From Tepidiphilus sp. J10 (GTDB taxonomy: Bacteria > Pseudomonadota > Gammaproteobacteria > Burkholderiales > Thiobacillaceae): DNA of 49,708 nt. The notes below the pieces were generated by a model. The model was not told where the DNA came from. It worked only from the letters and a program-made list of their open reading frames with translations, and did not search any database. Positions within the stretch are counted from its first letter, which is position 1; the number at the start of each line of letters is the position of its first letter. A program made the position numbers and the translations under genes. This document shows positions 17,661-27,860 of the stretch, one piece after another. The stretch is from positions 1 to 49,708 of the forward strand of contig CAMDGQ010000028.1 in NCBI GenBank assembly GCA_945897955.1. Reading direction: 5' to 3'.

Positions 17661-17677
17661 TGGCATGGCGATTGCAA
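17661..17677 (+). promoter_or_regulatory. Sigma-54 promoter of the LRV operon
   Basis: TGGCAT-GGCGA-TTGCAA has the invariant GG and GC ten bases apart and matches the consensus at all but one position. Just before it, ATCAAGGACTTAAC (17645-17658) repeats 13 of 14 bases of the nifH promoter segment at 5465-5478, which covers the IHF site. The LRV start is 87 bases downstream. Confidence 0.8.
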
Positions 17678-17764
17678 AGCCTTGACTGGATCGCGCCGGG
17701 CGTGCAACTCGGCCGCACGGAACTGGAGCCATGCAAACCGTCACCCTCAAACCCGACAGCAACC

Positions 17765-18547
17765 ATGTCTGAGCAGAGCCGTCGCCCCGGCCTGCATCTG
17801 GTTGCCGCTGAAATCGCGCCTCCCGATTGCGGCCGCTGCCCGCACCGGGAAACCGTGCTGGAGGCGGGACGCTGTCAACCAGGCGACAGTTGCCTGATTG
17901 CGCACAGCGGACGCCAGATCGACCGATTTCTCAGCCGCAACCCGGAGTATGCCGAAGCCTGCCTGAATGACCTGTTCTGGGAACGCCGCGCCATTGCTGT
18001 GCGCTATGTAGCCCGGGAACGCGTTGCCGAGTTGGTGCATGACCCTGATGAAGTGGTACGGCGCGCAGTGGCCATTCGCTTGCCGATTGAAGAACTCGGC
18101 GCGCTTCGCCAGGACCCGGATCGCGAGGTGCGCATCACCGTCGCCGCGCGACTGCCGGTGGACCAACTCGAACGCATGATCGACGACACCGATTACCTTG
18201 TTCGCCAGCACGTCGCCGAACGTCTGCCGCATGGCCGCCTGCCGCGCATGGCCGATGACTCTGACCGCGAAGTGCGCAAGGCGGTCGCGCGCCGGCTACC
18301 GGCCTTCGCGCTGAAACGCATGGCGGGCGACCCGGAAGCCGAGGTGCGCCGAATCGTCGCTGCACGCCTGCTGCCCGAGGATGCCGCCGGCCTGCTGACC
18401 GATCCGGACTGGCTGGTGCGTCTGGAAGCCGTCCGCCATGCGCCGATGCAGGCCATCGCCGAACTGATCGACGATCCCGAACCGGATGTGCGCACGCTGG
18501 TGTACGCCCGCCTGGAAGAATTTCTGAAACAGGATGAATCCACATGA
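17765..18547 (+). CDS. 4Fe-4S cluster leucine-rich-repeat-variant (LRV) protein
   Basis: A 260-residue protein. Residues 22-43 hold C22-x2-C25-x11-C37-x5-C43, the N-terminal 4Fe-4S site known from the Azotobacter LRV protein, whose structure has a cluster domain joined to a right-handed superhelix. Residues 65-255 are about eight 24-residue repeats of the type DPDREVRITVAARLP, each with a conserved V-R and A-x-R-L. The Azotobacter homologue also sits in a nif region; its function is unknown. Here a NifA/sigma-54 promoter precedes it, so expression should follow nitrogen fixation. No strong ribosome site is seen before the ATG; a 13-codon frame from 17731 ends over it and may couple translation. 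Confidence 0.88.
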   Translation: MSEQSRRPGLHLVAAEIAPPDCGRCPHRETVLEAGRCQPGDSCLIAHSGRQIDRFLSRNPEYAEACLNDLFWERRAIAVRYVARERVAELVHDPDEVVRRAVAIRLPIEELGALRQDPDREVRITVAARLPVDQLERMIDDTDYLVRQHVAERLPHGRLPRMADDSDREVRKAVARRLPAFALKRMAGDPEAEVRRIVAARLLPEDAAGLLTDPDWLVRLEAVRHAPMQAIAELIDDPEPDVRTLVYARLEEFLKQDEST

Positions 18548-19509
18548 ACTGTTGCGTTCCCGACCCAGCCACCCTGCAAAGCCTGATCACCGAAATCGAG
18601 GCCTGCGCGCCACGCCCGCACCAGACCGGGCTGCTCGCGGCGGTGGAGCGTCTGCTGCCGGATTGCGCCTTTCGCTTCGCGCTGACGCGCGGTGGCTGGT
18701 ATCGGGCCGGCGGCCTGATCCGGGCCGATGGCGAGCGTATGGCCGTGACGCTGGCAGACTGGCTGGAACCGGAACTCGATGCTTGTGGCGGTGACCTTGG
18801 CGAGTTTCTCGACCGCCATGCCGACGAAGCGCTATTGGTTACCCGCCATACCGGGCGTACGCACTATCTGGTCGCACCCTATGGCCCGGACCCGGCGGAA
18901 TTTCTGCAACTGGAAGTCGAAGAATTGCAGGAAGTAGTCGACCGCAAGTTGTGGGATGCCGCCGCGCCGCCGAGCGACACCGAGGAATTGAGCGATCCGA
19001 TCAACCCGGCGCCGGCCTCGCCGCAGGTGGTGGGCGCGCCGTATTACCGTTTCCGGCGACTGACCGATATCAGACAGGTCATTGCGAGGCTGCAAGCGCC
19101 GATCGGCGGCATGCACCCGATGCTCCGCTTCATGCGCGAATGGCGCGCCAGCCGCGCCGACAGCGGCAATCATTTCAGCGATCACTGGATCGTTGCGCTG
19201 CGCGAACATCACGATCAGTACAACAACATCGTGCTCAGCGCCACGCCGGTATCCCGCCATGCCCGCCAACTCAAGACTTTTCAATGGAACGACACACTGA
19301 GTGGTCTTGAAGCGGGCCGCCAGTTGCAAGCCTTCGACCGCGCCGCCGGCTACAGCAGCGCCTGGTATTTCCATTTGGTCAGCGGCGGCCTGACCCCGCG
19401 CAACATCGCCTTCACCGCGTTGCACGATATCGAATCCGGTTTTGGCTACCTGGGCGATCTCGACACCGCGCTGCTGTATGGCTGGCTGCGCGAGCCGTAT
19501 TCAATCTGA
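18544..19509 (+). CDS. Unrecognised protein cotranscribed with the LRV gene
   Basis: A 321-residue soluble protein that I do not recognise. It starts four bases inside the LRV stop (ATGA), so it is translationally coupled to it and shares the NifA/sigma-54 promoter. Visible features are an N-terminal C3-C4 pair, an acidic middle (LQLEVEELQEVVDRKLWD), a proline/alanine linker at about 155-163, and a C-terminal half with HFSDHWIVALREHHDQYNNIVLSAT and a run of aromatic residues (SSAWYFHLVSGGLTPRN). Histidines in the HFSDHW...REHHDQY region could bind metal. No signal peptide or membrane segment. Context suggests a role in nitrogenase function together with the Fe-S LRV protein. Confidence 0.85.
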   Translation: MNCCVPDPATLQSLITEIEACAPRPHQTGLLAAVERLLPDCAFRFALTRGGWYRAGGLIRADGERMAVTLADWLEPELDACGGDLGEFLDRHADEALLVTRHTGRTHYLVAPYGPDPAEFLQLEVEELQEVVDRKLWDAAAPPSDTEELSDPINPAPASPQVVGAPYYRFRRLTDIRQVIARLQAPIGGMHPMLRFMREWRASRADSGNHFSDHWIVALREHHDQYNNIVLSATPVSRHARQLKTFQWNDTLSGLEAGRQLQAFDRAAGYSSAWYFHLVSGGLTPRNIAFTALHDIESGFGYLGDLDTALLYGWLREPYSI

Positions 19510-19523
19510 TTTGCCGACGCGGG

Positions 19524-20057
19524 TCAGAACAGAAGGAACTTGAAACCCATCAGGATCAACACGGTTCCGCCGAATATTTCCGCTTTGCTTTCCAGCCAGG
19601 TTCCGCTTTTTCTGCCGACATGGACGCCGGCCATGCTGAAAACGCAGGTAATGACACCGATGACCAGACAGGCGAGGTAGGGATTTGCATCGAGCAAAGT
19701 CAGACTGAACCCGGCGGCCATGGCATCAATGCTGGTGGCGATGGCCAGGATCAACATCACCTTGTTGGTAATGGTCTCGATGTCCTCTTCGATGCCTTCC
19801 TGTACGCCTTCATAAATCATCTTTGCACCAATCAGAACCAGCAAACCGAAAGCGATCCAGTGCGTATAGCTTTCGATCCAGCCCAGAGCGCCCTTGCCTC
19901 CCAGATAACCAATCAACGGCATCAAGGCCTGAAACACGCCGAAGAAGAGCCCCGCTTTCAATGCCAGGCCGGGCACATTCTTCTTCGCGCCCAGGCCGAT
20001 GGATACCGCAAACGCATCCATGCTGAGCGCGATGGCGAGGATGATCACTTCAATCAT
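19524..20057 (-). CDS. mntP: Manganese efflux pump MntP
   Basis: A 177-residue six-helix membrane protein. [26 protein letters not shown] and [21 protein letters not shown] are the two inverted repeat signatures with the conserved S-x-D-A-x-A aspartates (D14 and the later TSIDAMA) that define MntP (DUF204). It exports Mn2+ from the cytoplasm. No room exists for the yybP-ykoY riboswitch, which often controls mntP, since the upstream gene ends 18 bases before the start. It may be read through from the SSB-tailed gene. Confidence 0.93.
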   Translation of the reverse strand: MIEVIILAIALSMDAFAVSIGLGAKKNVPGLALKAGLFFGVFQALMPLIGYLGGKGALGWIESYTHWIAFGLLVLIGAKMIYEGVQEGIEEDIETITNKVMLILAIATSIDAMAAGFSLTLLDANPYLACLVIGVITCVFSMAGVHVGRKSGTWLESKAEIFGGTVLILMGFKFLLF

Positions 20058-20075
20058 GTCGAACCTGACAAGAAG

Positions 20076-20720
20076 CTAGAACGGCACGTCATCATCGGTG
20101 ATGTCGCCGAAGCCGCTGGCTGCGCCATTCGAGGATGGGGTGGCTTCGGTGGGCGGCGCGTCGTTGCGGACGACGGTTTCCCGCAGATTGCCGACCAGCT
20201 TGTCCAGCGCCTGGCCGGCGCGGCTGCCGGAAATGATTTCTCCGGGCGTGCTGCGGTCGCTCGGATCGAAGAACTGGGCGATCCGCATGCTGACGTAGGT
20301 CTTGCCCTCCCAAAGGCGCTCTTCGCGCTGAAGCAGGACGCCGATGGGTTTGTTCATCAGATCAGGGAATGACTGCACTTCAGCCGGCATCATCATGCTG
20401 GCGGCGACATTCCACTCATCAACGGTGGCGGACTCTGACTCGATGTTCTTGACGCTCAGGCAGGCCATCAGCGCCGAGAGCAGGCTGAAGGGATATTCGA
20501 TTTTTTCGCCGTTGGCGCGCGTCAGCCAAAGCGTGAGGTAACGGGCAACACGGCCGTCTTCGGCTTCAAAGTTGAATTCGATGCCTTTGGTGCCGGTCTT
20601 GGCGGTGCGTTCCTTGGCCAGCGTGAAGTGGCCGACATAGGCGCCGGAGGTTTCGATCTTGCCGCCGACATTGGTCTCGGGCTGGACTGCGAGCTGATCG
20701 TCGCGGGTATATGTGGTCAT
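20076..20720 (-). CDS. Protein with SSB-like acidic tail, phage ssDNA-binding type
   Basis: A 214-residue protein. The N-terminal 110 residues (SGAYVGHFTLAKERTAKTGTKGIEFNFEAEDGRVARYLTLWLTRANGE) look like a beta-rich OB-type domain. The last 50 residues are low-complexity and end ...GFGDITDDDVPF, which closely copies the DDDIPF tail by which bacterial SSB recruits partner proteins. Phage-encoded ssDNA-binding and recombination accessory proteins have this layout. There are no other phage genes near it. I infer a domesticated or moron-type ssDNA-binding protein; direct function is unproven. Confidence 0.6.
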   Translation of the reverse strand: MTTYTRDDQLAVQPETNVGGKIETSGAYVGHFTLAKERTAKTGTKGIEFNFEAEDGRVARYLTLWLTRANGEKIEYPFSLLSALMACLSVKNIESESATVDEWNVAASMMMPAEVQSFPDLMNKPIGVLLQREERLWEGKTYVSMRIAQFFDPSDRSTPGEIISGSRAGQALDKLVGNLRETVVRNDAPPTEATPSSNGAASGFGDITDDDVPF

Positions 20721-20748
20721 GGCGTTTGGCTCGTACCGGTTGGGGGCC

Positions 20749-20770
20749 GGCGGCGCGGGTTTGCGCCGCC
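20749..20770 (-). terminator. GC-rich hairpin after the DsrE-like gene
   Basis: GGCGGCGC (20749-20756) and GCGCCGCC (20763-20770) are perfect inverted arms with a six-base loop, just downstream of the minus-strand DsrE-like stop at 20780. There is no T run, so it is a weak or Rho-assisted terminator at best. Confidence 0.4.
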
Positions 20771-20779
20771 CATGTCCGT

Positions 20780-21205
20780 TCAGGGTCGCAGGTAAGCGTA
20801 TCCCTGTTGTTGCTTGCGCATGATTTCAACCACGCCGGCGGGGACGTAGCCGACGCTGGTCAGCATGTCGTCCCGCGTCAGCTTCTGGTTGCGCATGGAG
20901 TTTTCGCAGGCCACGACCTTGATGCCGGATTCGACCGCTTCGGCAACGCGATTGCCGACTTCCGATTCGGCCTTGAGCATGCCGATGCCGGGGCCAAAAG
21001 CCACGATTTCAAGCTCTACATTGGCTTTGCCGACATCCTTCTGGATGTTTTTCGCGTTATTCAGCGCCAGATTCCATTTGGCGCTGTCGTTATCGCTGAC
21101 CTGGATGACCAGCTTTTCCTTGTCTGCCGCCTGAACCGGCGCGGTTGCGGTAGCGAACATCACGAGACCGCTTAACAGAAGTGCGACGAAGCCATGTTTC
21201 ATCAT
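20780..21205 (-). CDS. Exported DsrE-family protein
   Basis: A 141-residue protein with a Sec signal (MMKHGFVALLLSGLVMFATATAPVQA). The rest is a DsrE/F-like fold: EKLVIQVSDNDSAKWNLALNNAKNIQKD, then VELEIVAFGPGIGMLKAES and IKVVACENSMRNQKLTRDD. A single conserved cysteine is in VVACENSMR, the position of the reactive cysteine in DsrE-like sulfur carriers. Periplasmic members occur in many sulfur-oxidising and betaproteobacteria; the role is not established. AGGAG lies six bases before the ATG at 21205. Confidence 0.8.
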   Translation of the reverse strand: MMKHGFVALLLSGLVMFATATAPVQAADKEKLVIQVSDNDSAKWNLALNNAKNIQKDVGKANVELEIVAFGPGIGMLKAESEVGNRVAEAVESGIKVVACENSMRNQKLTRDDMLTSVGYVPAGVVEIMRKQQQGYAYLRP

Positions 21206-21300
21206 GTTTTTCTCCTTGCTGGTTGGGGAAAGGCTGCGAAATGTAAATCCATTCGAGCCCGGGTGTGCGGATGCGACAGAAAATTTCCCGCCACGCGAGG

Positions 21301-21759
21301 TCAGCCGAAGAAGCGCGCCAGCACTCCCAGTACGCTGGTGATCAGGCCCAGCACGAGATTGGTCGCGACAATTTGCCGGATCGTGTTCTGCGCTGCTGCT
21401 GCGGCCGGAATGTCACCCGCCGCAAGGCTGGCGCGCAAGGCGGCATAGGGCTTGAAATAAAGGAAGGCGAACAGCATGGCCATGACCCAGCCTATGGCCA
21501 TCATGCTCAGCACGGTGTGCGAGCCGCGCCCGGCACCCAGTCCGGTCAAGCCGTGGCCGGTAACCAGAAGCAGTGCGATGCAGACCCAGACCAGCGGAAA
21601 GAAACGCGAGAACACGCGATTCCACAAGGCAAGCCGCACAGGCGGCTCCAGCGCCATTGCGCTCGGGCGCAATGCCAGGTGGGCGAAAAGCATGCCGCCA
21701 ACCCAGCCGATGGCGGCGAGCAGGTGCAGAACCAGGAACAGGGGGATCAGCCAGGACAT
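21301..21759 (-). CDS. CopD-like integral membrane protein
   Basis: A 152-residue protein with four membrane helices: SWLIPLFLVLHLLAAIGWVGGMLFAHL, FPLVWVCIALLLVTGHGLTGL, HTVLSMMAIGWVMAMLFAFLYF and IVATNLVLGLITSVLGVLARFF. The histidines LHLLAAIGWVGG, TGHG and HTVL are spaced like the heme or copper-binding set of the CopD/YetF-like (DUF2269/CopD) families. The ATG at 21759 with GGAGAAATAC upstream is preferred over a longer start at 21801. It is divergent from cysE. Confidence 0.7.
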   Translation of the reverse strand: MSWLIPLFLVLHLLAAIGWVGGMLFAHLALRPSAMALEPPVRLALWNRVFSRFFPLVWVCIALLLVTGHGLTGLGAGRGSHTVLSMMAIGWVMAMLFAFLYFKPYAALRASLAAGDIPAAAAAQNTIRQIVATNLVLGLITSVLGVLARFFG

Positions 21760-21913
21760 GTATTTCTCCAGAAAAATGGGGCGGCCCGAACCATGCAGCA
21801 AGCCGCCTTGATGAGCAACCGACTATCGTGGCCTGACCTGGCGATTGCGGAGTGGTTTCGCAGCGTCGCGGCTACGTTCGGCATGCGGCGGGCAGGAGCG
21901 GCGGGGCATGAAA

Positions 21914-21942
21914 TTGACCCGATTACTCGGGAATTGCATACT
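21914..21942 (+). promoter_or_regulatory. Sigma-70 promoter of cysE with palindromic spacer
   Basis: TTGACC (21914-21919), a 17-base spacer and CATACT (21937-21942) form a fair sigma-70 promoter 31 bases before cysE. The spacer holds CCCGA-TTAC-TCGGG (21918-21931), a perfect inverted repeat that could be an operator. Confidence 0.5.
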
Positions 21943-21972
21943 CGCGCCTCTTAATAATTCTCGAATATTCAA

Positions 21973-22722
21973 ATGTTCGCCAGATTGCGGGAAGACATCC
22001 GCGTTGTGTTCGACCGGGATCCGGCGGCGCGCACCTTTTTCGAGGTGCTGACCACCTATCCGGGCCTGCATGCAATCATCTGGCATCGGGTTTCGCATGA
22101 GTTATGGCGTGCAGGATTCAAATGGCTGGCGCGATTGTCCAGCCACCTGGCACGCTGGTTCACCGGCATCGAGATTCATCCGGGTGCAACCATCGGCCGG
22201 CGCGTATTCATAGATCATGGCATGGGCGTAGTCATCGGCGAGACCGCCGAGATCGGGGACGACTGCACCCTTTATCACGGCGTCACGCTGGGCGGCACTT
22301 CCTGGAACAAGGGCAAGCGGCATCCGACCCTGATGCCGGGCGTGATTGTCGGCGCCGGAGCAAAGATTCTCGGGCCGATCACGTTGGGCGCGGGCGCGAA
22401 GGTCGGCTCCAACGCCGTGGTGGTCAAAGATGTGCCGGAAGGCGCGACGGCAATCGGCATTCCAGCGCGCATTCTTGATGCGGAAGTGGACAAGGCGCGC
22501 GAGGCCGTGGCGAAAAAGCTGGGCTTTTCCGCCTACGCGGTGTCGAGCGACATGAACGATCCGATGGTCAAGGCGATTCACGGTCTGATCGACCATTCCG
22601 CCCATACCGATCAGCGCCTGGCCTGGGTCATGGCCGAACTGGAGCGGCTTGGCGGCGGCCAGGAAGTAGACAGGACGAGGGACAATTTCGACCCCGCCTC
22701 GTTGAACAAGATGGTTGATTGA
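21973..22722 (+). CDS. cysE: Serine O-acetyltransferase CysE
   Basis: A 249-residue enzyme that makes O-acetylserine from serine and acetyl-CoA, the first step of cysteine synthesis. The N-terminal helices ([37 protein letters not shown]) and the left-handed beta-helix ([44 protein letters not shown]) are complete. The catalytic histidines are in FIDHGMG and LYHGVTLGG. Placed just ahead of iscR-iscSUA, it can supply the cysteine that IscS uses as sulfur source. In some diazotrophs such a paralogue is called NifP. Confidence 0.95.
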   Translation: MFARLREDIRVVFDRDPAARTFFEVLTTYPGLHAIIWHRVSHELWRAGFKWLARLSSHLARWFTGIEIHPGATIGRRVFIDHGMGVVIGETAEIGDDCTLYHGVTLGGTSWNKGKRHPTLMPGVIVGAGAKILGPITLGAGAKVGSNAVVVKDVPEGATAIGIPARILDAEVDKAREAVAKKLGFSAYAVSSDMNDPMVKAIHGLIDHSAHTDQRLAWVMAELERLGGGQEVDRTRDNFDPASLNKMVD

Positions 22723-22738
22723 CAATCTATCGAATTGA

Positions 22739-22763
22739 ATAGTTGACCAATTTAATCGGGATT
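22739..22763. promoter_or_regulatory. IscR type-1 binding site
   Basis: The 25 bases read ATAGTTGACC-AATTT-AATCGGGATT, matching the E. coli type-1 consensus (ATASYYGACT-RWWW-YAGTCRRSTAT) at most positions. It covers the -35 of the predicted isc promoter, so cluster-loaded IscR would repress its own operon. Confidence 0.7.
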
Positions 22764-22771
22764 AGTAGAGT
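22743..22771 (+). promoter_or_regulatory. isc operon promoter
   Basis: TTGACC (22743-22748), a 17-base spacer and TAGAGT (22766-22771) form a sigma-70 promoter 33 bases upstream of iscR, inside and next to the IscR box. Confidence 0.55.
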
Positions 22772-22804
22772 GTCGCCATCCATCCATCAACAACGAGGCA
22801 CATC

Positions 22805-23332
22805 ATGCGGCTGACCACCAAAGGACGTTTTGCGGTAACGGCAATGATCGATTTGGGCATGCGCCATCAACGCGGACCGGTCACGCTGGCCGGAATCAGC
22901 GAGCGGCAGCGGATTTCCCTGTCCTACCTGGAGCAGTTGTTCGGCCGTCTGCGCCGACAGGGTATTGTCGACAGCGTGCGCGGCCCCGGCGGCGGCTACA
23001 CCCTGGCGCAAAGCATGGTGGACATTTCCGTGGCCGACATCATTCGCGCCGTCGATGAGCCGATCGACGCGACGCAATGCGGCGGTCTGGGCAACTGCCA
23101 TGACGACCGCGAATGCATGACGCACGATCTGTGGATGAGCCTGAATTCGCGCATCTACGACTATCTGGATTCGGTAAGCCTGGACGAACTGGTCCGGCAG
23201 CAACTTGAAAAGCAGGCCGAAGGCGCCGTTTCCGGACATAGCCATGCCGGCCACAGAAATGAAACCCGACGCGTGGTCGGTTCAGCCGAACTGAAAATCG
23301 GCATGGCGCACAAAGCCGCCGCCACCAGTTGA
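22805..23332 (+). CDS. iscR: Fe-S cluster assembly regulator IscR
   Basis: A 175-residue Rrf2-family repressor. The winged helix starts [20 protein letters not shown] and includes [29 protein letters not shown]. The 2Fe-2S ligands C92, C98, C104 and H107 ([17 protein letters not shown]) are exactly as in E. coli. With a cluster it represses isc through type-1 sites; without, it acts on type-2 sites. The C-terminal tail is histidine-rich ([10 protein letters not shown]). It is the first gene of the isc operon, and its TGA overlaps a possible early iscS start. Confidence 0.97.
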   Translation: MRLTTKGRFAVTAMIDLGMRHQRGPVTLAGISERQRISLSYLEQLFGRLRRQGIVDSVRGPGGGYTLAQSMVDISVADIIRAVDEPIDATQCGGLGNCHDDRECMTHDLWMSLNSRIYDYLDSVSLDELVRQQLEKQAEGAVSGHSHAGHRNETRRVVGSAELKIGMAHKAAATS

Positions 23333-23346
23333 TGGAGCAAACAAAG

Positions 23347-24558
23347 ATGGTCAAGACCCCCATTTATCTCGATTACTCCGCGACCACGCCGGTTGATCCG
23401 CGCGTTGCCGCGAAGATGATTCCGTACCTGACCGAGATGTTCGGCAATCCGGCTTCGCGCTCGCACGTTTTTGGCTGGGATGCCGACAAGGCGGTCGAAG
23501 AAGCGCGCGGCCATGTCGCGGCGCTGGTCAATGCCGATCCGAAGGAAATCGTCTGGACCTCGGGCGCGACCGAATCCAACAATCTCGCCATCAAGGGTGC
23601 GGCGCACTTCTACCACGGCAAGGGCAAGCACCTGATCACCGTGAAAACCGAGCACAAGGCTGTGCTGGATACCTGTCGCGAGCTGGAACGCGAAGGTTAT
23701 GAGGTGACCTACCTGGGCGTGCAGGCCGATGGCCTGATCGACATGGAAGAGCTCAAGGCAGCGATCCGCCCGGACACCATCCTGGTTTCAGTGATGTATG
23801 TGAACAACGAAATCGGCGTCATCCAGGACATCCCCGCCATCGGTGAACTGTGCCGCTCGAAAGGCATCCTGTTTCACGTCGACGCAGCGCAGGCCACCGG
23901 CAAGGTTGAAATCGACCTGAGCAAGCTGAAGGTCGATCTGATGTCGTTCTCGGCCCACAAGACCTATGGCCCGAAAGGCATCGGCGCGCTGTATGTGCGG
24001 CGCAAGCCGCGTGTGCGACTGGAAGCTCAGATGCACGGCGGCGGCCACGAGCGCGGCATGCGTTCCGGCACGCTGGCGACGCATCAGATCGTCGGCATGG
24101 GTGAAGCCTTCCGCATCGCCAGACTCGAAATGGGCGCCGAGACAGAACGCATCCGCGCCCTGCGCGACAAGCTCTATCGCGGCTTCCAGGACATGGAAGA
24201 AGTGCATCTGAACGGCGACTTCGAGCGCCGCATCGCCGGCAACCTCAACGTCAGTTTCAATTTCGTCGAGGGCGAGAGTCTGATCATGGCGATCAAGGAT
24301 CTAGCAGTTTCGAGCGGTTCGGCCTGCACCTCGGCCAGTCTGGAACCGTCCTATGTACTGAAGGCGCTGGGCCGCAACGACGAACTGGCGCACAGCTCGA
24401 TCCGCTTCACCATCGGCCGCTTCACCACCGAGGAAGAGATCGACTACACCATCAAGTTGCTGCACGAAAAGATCGGCAAGCTGCGCGAAATGTCGCCGCT
24501 CTGGGAAATGTACAAAGACGGAATCGACTTGAACACAGTGCAATGGGCTGCACACTAA
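23347..24558 (+). CDS. iscS: Cysteine desulfurase IscS
   Basis: A 403-residue PLP enzyme that takes sulfur from cysteine for Fe-S clusters and other sulfur compounds. H103 stacks on PLP (KTEHKAVLD), K205 binds it ([12 protein letters not shown]), and the persulfide cysteine is C327 in [13 protein letters not shown]. Length and motifs are those of IscS rather than NifS. An ATG at 23332 is also in frame and overlaps the iscR stop; the start at 23347 gives [20 protein letters not shown], aligned with E. coli IscS, and is preferred. Confidence 0.97.
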   Translation: MVKTPIYLDYSATTPVDPRVAAKMIPYLTEMFGNPASRSHVFGWDADKAVEEARGHVAALVNADPKEIVWTSGATESNNLAIKGAAHFYHGKGKHLITVKTEHKAVLDTCRELEREGYEVTYLGVQADGLIDMEELKAAIRPDTILVSVMYVNNEIGVIQDIPAIGELCRSKGILFHVDAAQATGKVEIDLSKLKVDLMSFSAHKTYGPKGIGALYVRRKPRVRLEAQMHGGGHERGMRSGTLATHQIVGMGEAFRIARLEMGAETERIRALRDKLYRGFQDMEEVHLNGDFERRIAGNLNVSFNFVEGESLIMAIKDLAVSSGSACTSASLEPSYVLKALGRNDELAHSSIRFTIGRFTTEEEIDYTIKLLHEKIGKLREMSPLWEMYKDGIDLNTVQWAAH

Positions 24559-24568
24559 GGAGTTAGAA

Positions 24569-25000
24569 ATGGCATACAGCGAACAGGTTCTGGATCACTA
24601 CGAAAATCCGCGCAACGTCGGCGCCTTCGGCAAGGACGATATCGGCGTCGGCACCGGCATGGTCGGCGCTCCGGCTTGTGGCGACGTGATGAAGCTGCAA
24701 ATCCGGGTCAACGATCAGGGCATCATCGAGGATGCCAAATTCAAGACCTACGGCTGCGGCTCCGCAATCGCCTCATCCTCATTGGTCACCGAATGGGTCA
24801 AGGGCAAGACGCTGGACGAGGCGATGAACCTGAAGAACACCCAGATCGCCGAGGAACTGGCGCTGCCGCCGGTGAAGATTCACTGTTCAATCCTGGCCGA
24901 GGATGCGATCAAGGCGGCGGTGGCCGACTACAAGCAGAAGCACGGCAACAGCGCCGGCAGCTCGGAGTACACCGCCTGCAACCCGCCGGTCACGGCCTGA
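24569..25000 (+). CDS. iscU: Fe-S cluster scaffold IscU
   Basis: A 143-residue scaffold on which 2Fe-2S clusters form. Cluster ligands C37 (GAPACGDVM), C63 ([10 protein letters not shown]) and C106 ([11 protein letters not shown]) with D39 are all present. The LPPVK motif at 99-103 is the binding site for HscA. The protein is about 15 residues longer than E. coli IscU, with a C-terminal tail that has an extra cysteine ([13 protein letters not shown]). GGAGTTAGAA precedes the ATG; it is 10 bases after iscS. Confidence 0.97.
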   Translation: MAYSEQVLDHYENPRNVGAFGKDDIGVGTGMVGAPACGDVMKLQIRVNDQGIIEDAKFKTYGCGSAIASSSLVTEWVKGKTLDEAMNLKNTQIAEELALPPVKIHCSILAEDAIKAAVADYKQKHGNSAGSSEYTACNPPVTA

Positions 25001-25017
25001 ACTGCAAGGAGATCATC

Positions 25018-25353
25018 ATGACCGTAACGACTGGCGTCACCCTGTCCGAGCGCGCCGCCACGCACATCAAGAATTTTCTCGCCAAGCGCGGCAGCGGCGT
25101 CGGCCTCAAGTTGGGGGTGCGCACTTCCGGCTGCTCCGGCATGGCCTACAAGCTGGAATTCGCCGATGCCGCCGACCCGGAAGACATCCAGTTCGAATCG
25201 CACGGTGTCACCGTGTTCATCGACCCGAAAAGCCTGAGCTATCTCGAAGGCACCGAGCTTGATTTCGTCCGTGAAGGCTTGAACGAAGGTTTCAAGTTCA
25301 ACAACCCGAACGTGAAATCCGAGTGCGGCTGCGGCGAGTCGTTTAACGTCTGA
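25018..25353 (+). CDS. iscA: A-type Fe-S carrier IscA
   Basis: A 111-residue A-type carrier that takes clusters from IscU to target proteins. The three ligand cysteines are C39 ([14 protein letters not shown]) and C103/C105 ([11 protein letters not shown]). The frame is open far upstream, but that part overlaps iscU; the ATG at 25018 with AAGGAG upstream is clearly the start. It is 17 bases after iscU. Confidence 0.96.
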   Translation: MTVTTGVTLSERAATHIKNFLAKRGSGVGLKLGVRTSGCSGMAYKLEFADAADPEDIQFESHGVTVFIDPKSLSYLEGTELDFVREGLNEGFKFNNPNVKSECGCGESFNV

Positions 25354-25400
25354 GTGCAGCGGACGGCGGCTTGCGCCCCGCCACTCGCGACCAGCCAGCC

Positions 25401-25928
25401 ATGCTCGACTTCTCCCGTAACCACTTCGAACTGTTCGCGTTGCCGATGCTGTTCGGCATAGATGCCGAGCAGCTCGATCAGGCCTATCGCAACATCCAAA
25501 CCGAGATTCATCCAGACAAATTTGCACATGCGGGCGAAGCCGAACAACGGCTTTCGATGCAGTGGAGCACGCGCGTCAACGAGGCCTATCAGACCCTGCG
25601 CAAACCGTTCGAGCGCGCCCGTTATCTGCTGCAACTGCATGGCATCGACGCAATGGATGCGAAGAACACGGTGATGCCGGCGGATTTCCTGATGCGGCAG
25701 ATGGAATGGCGCGAAGCCTTGCTGGAAGCGCGCGAAGGGCGCGACATCAAGGCTCTGCAAGGACTGGAAAAGGATCTGCAAGCGCATGCCCGCCAGTTGC
25801 AGGACCAACTCGCCAGCCTGCTTGATGCGCAACGCGATTACATCGAAGCCGGCAACGTACTGCGCAAGGTTCGTTTCATGGACAAGCTGCTCGACGAAAT
25901 CGACGCGACCTATGAGGCCATCGAGTAA
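25401..25928 (+). CDS. hscB: J-domain co-chaperone HscB
   Basis: A 175-residue J-protein. The HPD motif that stimulates HscA ATPase is at residues 37-39 ([15 protein letters not shown]), followed by a C-terminal three-helix domain ([19 protein letters not shown]) that holds IscU. The ATG at 25401 yields the usual length; a codon at 25371 would add ten unusual residues. It is 47 bases after iscA. Confidence 0.95.
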   Translation: MLDFSRNHFELFALPMLFGIDAEQLDQAYRNIQTEIHPDKFAHAGEAEQRLSMQWSTRVNEAYQTLRKPFERARYLLQLHGIDAMDAKNTVMPADFLMRQMEWREALLEAREGRDIKALQGLEKDLQAHARQLQDQLASLLDAQRDYIEAGNVLRKVRFMDKLLDEIDATYEAIE

Positions 25929-25990
25929 GTCCTGATACAGCATTACCCGTCGGTTTCATTTTCGTATTCAACTCGTTCACCGCTCACGCA

Positions 25991-27859
<1,869 letters not shown>

Positions 27860-27860
27860 C

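Noticed and set aside
17731-17772. 13-codon leader peptide before the LRV gene
   Set aside because: GGAG is too close to its ATG and the peptide has no regulatory codon pattern; it is mentioned only as possible coupling, not as a gene.
23347-24558. Calling this cysteine desulfurase NifS
   Set aside because: It lies in an iscR-iscU-iscA-hscBA operon and matches IscS residues and length; no nifU or nifV is adjacent.
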